NCBI GenBank assembly: GCA_965224735.1
Contig: OZ245059.1
Span: 1,550,001 to 1,614,000 of the forward strand
Source: Robiginitomaculum_A sp036478535
Lineage (GTDB): Bacteria > Pseudomonadota > Alphaproteobacteria > Caulobacterales > Maricaulaceae
Reading direction: 5' to 3'
DNA length: 64,000 nt
Made by a program: the position numbers and the translations under genes. Shown in pieces: positions 61,825-64,000 of this stretch (position 1 is the first letter of the stretch; each line of letters begins with the position of its first letter). The notes under the pieces were generated by a model. That model ran no database searches and was not told the DNA's origin. It saw only the letters and a list, made by a program, of their open reading frames with translations.

Positions 61825-62788
61825 TGCTCGCCTCTCTGGCAGCCCGTAATTTCACAAAATCACCATCCGCATGATAGCTAGAGCGGGTAAGCGGCGTGCT
61901 TGAAACCATCAAAAACCCTTTGGCGCGCGCGATCGTTTCATAAGCTTTAAACTCTTCTGGCGTTACAAAACGCTCAATTGCGGCATGTTTACGGGTTGGC
62001 TGTAAATATTGCCCAATGGTGAGAAAATCTACGCCCGCTGAGCGCATATCATCCATCACCTGCATGATTTCTTGCCTGCTCTCGCCAAGGCCAACCATAA
62101 GACCCGATTTGGTAAACTGGTTAGGATCGCGTTCCTTCACCCGCTCTAAAAGGCGCAAGGAATGGTAATAGCGCGCACCAGGCCGTATTTTCAAATAAAG
62201 ACGCGGTACGGTTTCAAGATTGTGATTAAACACATCGGCTTTGGCGTCGATAACCGTTTCAAGCGCGCCCTCTTTGCGCAAAAAATCAGGAGTTAAAATT
62301 TCTATGGTTGTAACGGGAGATTTTTCTCGTATTGCATTGATAACATTAACAAAATGACCTGAACCGCCGTCTGCTAAATCATCACGATCAACTGAAGTAA
62401 TCACCACATGTTTCAGACCCATTTCGACTACGGCGTTTGCGATCTCACCAATTTCGTCTTGATTAATAGGCCCTGGAAGCCCCGTTTTGATATTACAAAA
62501 TGCACAGGCCCGCGTGCAAATATCCCCCAAAATCATAAAGGTAGCATGCGCGCGGTCAAAACACTCCCCGATATTCGGGCATGCCGCTTCCGAACATACA
62601 GTCACAAGACCCTTGTCTTTGATGATTTTATTCGTTCTCTTAAAGCCTTGTGAAGTGGGCGCTTTTACCCGAATCCAGCTCGGTTTACGCAAAATTTCAG
62701 TATCGGGTTTATGAGCTTTTTCAGGGTGACGCGAAGTCACTTTTGGCCCACGTTTTGGGCGTTTTTTTTTATCAATTAGAACAGTCAT
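61817..62788 (-). CDS. lipA: Lipoyl synthase
   Basis: About 323 residues. Radical SAM enzyme inserting two sulfurs into octanoyl-lipoyl domains. The auxiliary cluster Cys are in CSEAACPNIGEC, the radical-SAM cluster in CTRACAFCNIKTG, and the RSSYHADG motif lies near the C-terminus. Start 62788 (MTVLIDKKKRPKRG) was chosen over an ATG at 62836. Confidence 0.94.
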   Translation of the reverse strand: MTVLIDKKKRPKRGPKVTSRHPEKAHKPDTEILRKPSWIRVKAPTSQGFKRTNKIIKDKGLVTVCSEAACPNIGECFDRAHATFMILGDICTRACAFCNIKTGLPGPINQDEIGEIANAVVEMGLKHVVITSVDRDDLADGGSGHFVNVINAIREKSPVTTIEILTPDFLRKEGALETVIDAKADVFNHNLETVPRLYLKIRPGARYYHSLRLLERVKERDPNQFTKSGLMVGLGESRQEIMQVMDDMRSAGVDFLTIGQYLQPTRKHAAIERFVTPEEFKAYETIARAKGFLMVSSTPLTRSSYHADGDFVKLRAAREASNA

Positions 62789-62912
62789 ATTCTTAATTAT
62801 GGTTATTAAACCACCCAAAACAAGCCTAAAATTCACGTTTTTTTTGTAATTATTACTTAATCACTCTATGTTAGAAGAACTCTAAAGTTATGATAGATAA
62901 TGCGGAGATATT

Positions 62913-63992
62913 ATGTTCAAATCTGTCATAATACAAGACGGGCGCGATAACTTCTTTACGCCTTTGCGGTTTATTTTCGCATACATGGTTCTCATTGGGC
63001 ATGCCTTCGTTGTTATTGGCGGAACAAGTCAGTCTGAACCGCATATTTTTTATCACTTTACCTTGTCTTACATGGCCGTGAATTTCTTTTTTATTGCGTC
63101 AGGTTTTTTAGTCACAGGCAGTATGCTCTACCGCAAAGATATTGCCAGTTATACGTCCGCCCGAATTTTGCGAATATATCCAGGGCTTATTGTACATATG
63201 TTCATATTAATGTTCTTATTTGGCGCGTGGACAACATCCCTGCCCCTTAAGGAGTATTTCAGCCATTTTGACATGTGGAAACAACCTCTTTTGGTATTGC
63301 CGTTCCTAGAAACCCAAATGGCTCTGCCAGGTATTCTGCCAAACAATCACGAGCATATAGCCTCTGCGACCTTGTGGACGCTCCGTTATGAACTGCTCGC
63401 TTATATGGGCACATTAGCTGCTTTTAAGCTTGGGCTACTCAAGCACCGCTGGATGCTGCTTGCGCAATTTTCCATTTTTGCGATTGCTCTAACGCTCACT
63501 AAATACCTTGGCATGTTTGATGGTTTTCCAGCCACGATTCAAAGCCTTTTGCGTTTTGGAGTGGCTTATGGCCTTGGCGCCGCTATTTACGGCTATAGGG
63601 ATAAGATAAAATTTTATTGGCCTGTTATCCCAGTGCTTGGGGGCATCGCAGTTCTTTGGCACAATTCGCCATTTTTTGAAATATTTTTCAATATTTTTCT
63701 TGCCTATATTTTGTTTACATTTGCCTATATTAAAATTCCAAAACTGAATTTTCTTAAAAAAATGAACGATGTATCCTATGGTCTTTACGTCTATCATTGG
63801 GCGACTTTACAAGGCGTTTTTATGGTCTGGCCACAATTAAATATTTGGCAGTTAATTGCCCTATCATCACCAATAGCAATACTTTTAGCGGCCTTGTCTT
63901 GGCACTTTATCGAAAAACCAGCCCTCGCCTTTAAAGATAAATTAGCAGTTAAGTTAAAACAAAAAGAAGCACCAAAGTCATTAAATGTGTAG
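62913..63992 (+). CDS. Membrane acyltransferase 3 family protein
   Basis: 359 residues with about ten hydrophobic segments, typical of Acyltransferase_3 (OafA/ExoZ/NodX-type) proteins that O-acylate surface sugars. FFTPLRFIFAYMVLIGHAF holds the conserved His of the first segment; MAVNFFFIASGFLVTGS is the second hallmark. Ends with a basic cytoplasmic tail. Substrate unknown. GGAGATATT lies before the ATG. Confidence 0.88.
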   Translation: MFKSVIIQDGRDNFFTPLRFIFAYMVLIGHAFVVIGGTSQSEPHIFYHFTLSYMAVNFFFIASGFLVTGSMLYRKDIASYTSARILRIYPGLIVHMFILMFLFGAWTTSLPLKEYFSHFDMWKQPLLVLPFLETQMALPGILPNNHEHIASATLWTLRYELLAYMGTLAAFKLGLLKHRWMLLAQFSIFAIALTLTKYLGMFDGFPATIQSLLRFGVAYGLGAAIYGYRDKIKFYWPVIPVLGGIAVLWHNSPFFEIFFNIFLAYILFTFAYIKIPKLNFLKKMNDVSYGLYVYHWATLQGVFMVWPQLNIWQLIALSSPIAILLAALSWHFIEKPALAFKDKLAVKLKQKEAPKSLNV

Positions 63993-64000
63993 CACTTTAT

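Noticed and set aside
62871..63056. 61-residue minus-strand frame before the acyltransferase
   Set aside because: Mostly antisense to the acyltransferase N-terminus; no supporting signal.
1..64000. CRISPR array or prophage
   Set aside because: No regularly spaced repeats and no phage structural, integrase or lysis genes were found.

Overview
The window reads as chromosome of a free-living alphaproteobacterium with an AT-leaning genome. The evidence is gene content and order typical of that class: ccmEABCD, ntrB-ntrC-ntrY-ntrX-trkA-trkH-hfq-hflX with mazG nearby, dnaB-alr, rpsF-rpsR-rplI, a ubiquinol-cytochrome c chaperone next to plsX-fabH-ihfA-merR, fused ispDF, and lipA followed by a COQ10-like gene. 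Genus cannot be fixed from the sequence alone.

Layout. 1-5.0 kb (+): LPS export permeases lptF (cut by the window edge) and lptG, then surA, pdxA, rsmA. 5.0-10.6 kb (-): gmk, an internally deleted yicC, mltG, fabF, acpP, fabG, fabD. 10.8-17.0 kb (+): rpsF-rpsR-rplI with a terminator, dnaB-alr, a DUF533/TerB-like gene and a CoxE-type VWA gene. 17.2-23.7 kb: an insertion-sequence nest. A broken IS481-type element is interrupted by an IS3-family element; a second, inverted copy lies 2 kb further on; a decayed IS481-like element follows. Between the two IS3 copies are three co-directional genes: a 63-residue Cys-rich peptide, a secreted ClpP-like protein and an M50 membrane protease whose C-terminus is replaced by IS sequence. 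This is the least explained part of the window. 23.7-30.3 kb: two unknown genes, a TonB-dependent receptor, an aldehyde dehydrogenase and a glutaryl-CoA dehydrogenase-like gene. 30.4-41.6 kb: ssb, a lone Flp pilin, tRNA-Pro, merR-ihfA-fabH-plsX, the cytochrome bc1 chaperone, bamE, thiL-nusB-nrdR-glyA, and hppD with a divergent MarR regulator. 41.2-46.0 kb: cytochrome c maturation genes, a half-length mazG, hflX, hfq. 46.0-49.8 kb: a complete 3,771-bp Tn3-family transposon with 39-bp terminal repeats and a TATTT target duplication, landed in the trkH stop codon. 49.8-64.0 kb: trkH, trkA, ntrX, ntrY, ntrC, a split ntrB, dusB, ispDF, pncC, a COQ10-like gene, lipA and a membrane acyltransferase.

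Most genes belong to envelope assembly, fatty-acid synthesis, translation and replication. The nitrogen-type two-component block is unusual: NtrC lacks the sigma-54 contact loop and NtrB is broken into two overlapping frames. Together with the shortened YicC and MazG this suggests erosion of several conserved proteins in this lineage. No CRISPR array, rRNA or phage module was seen.
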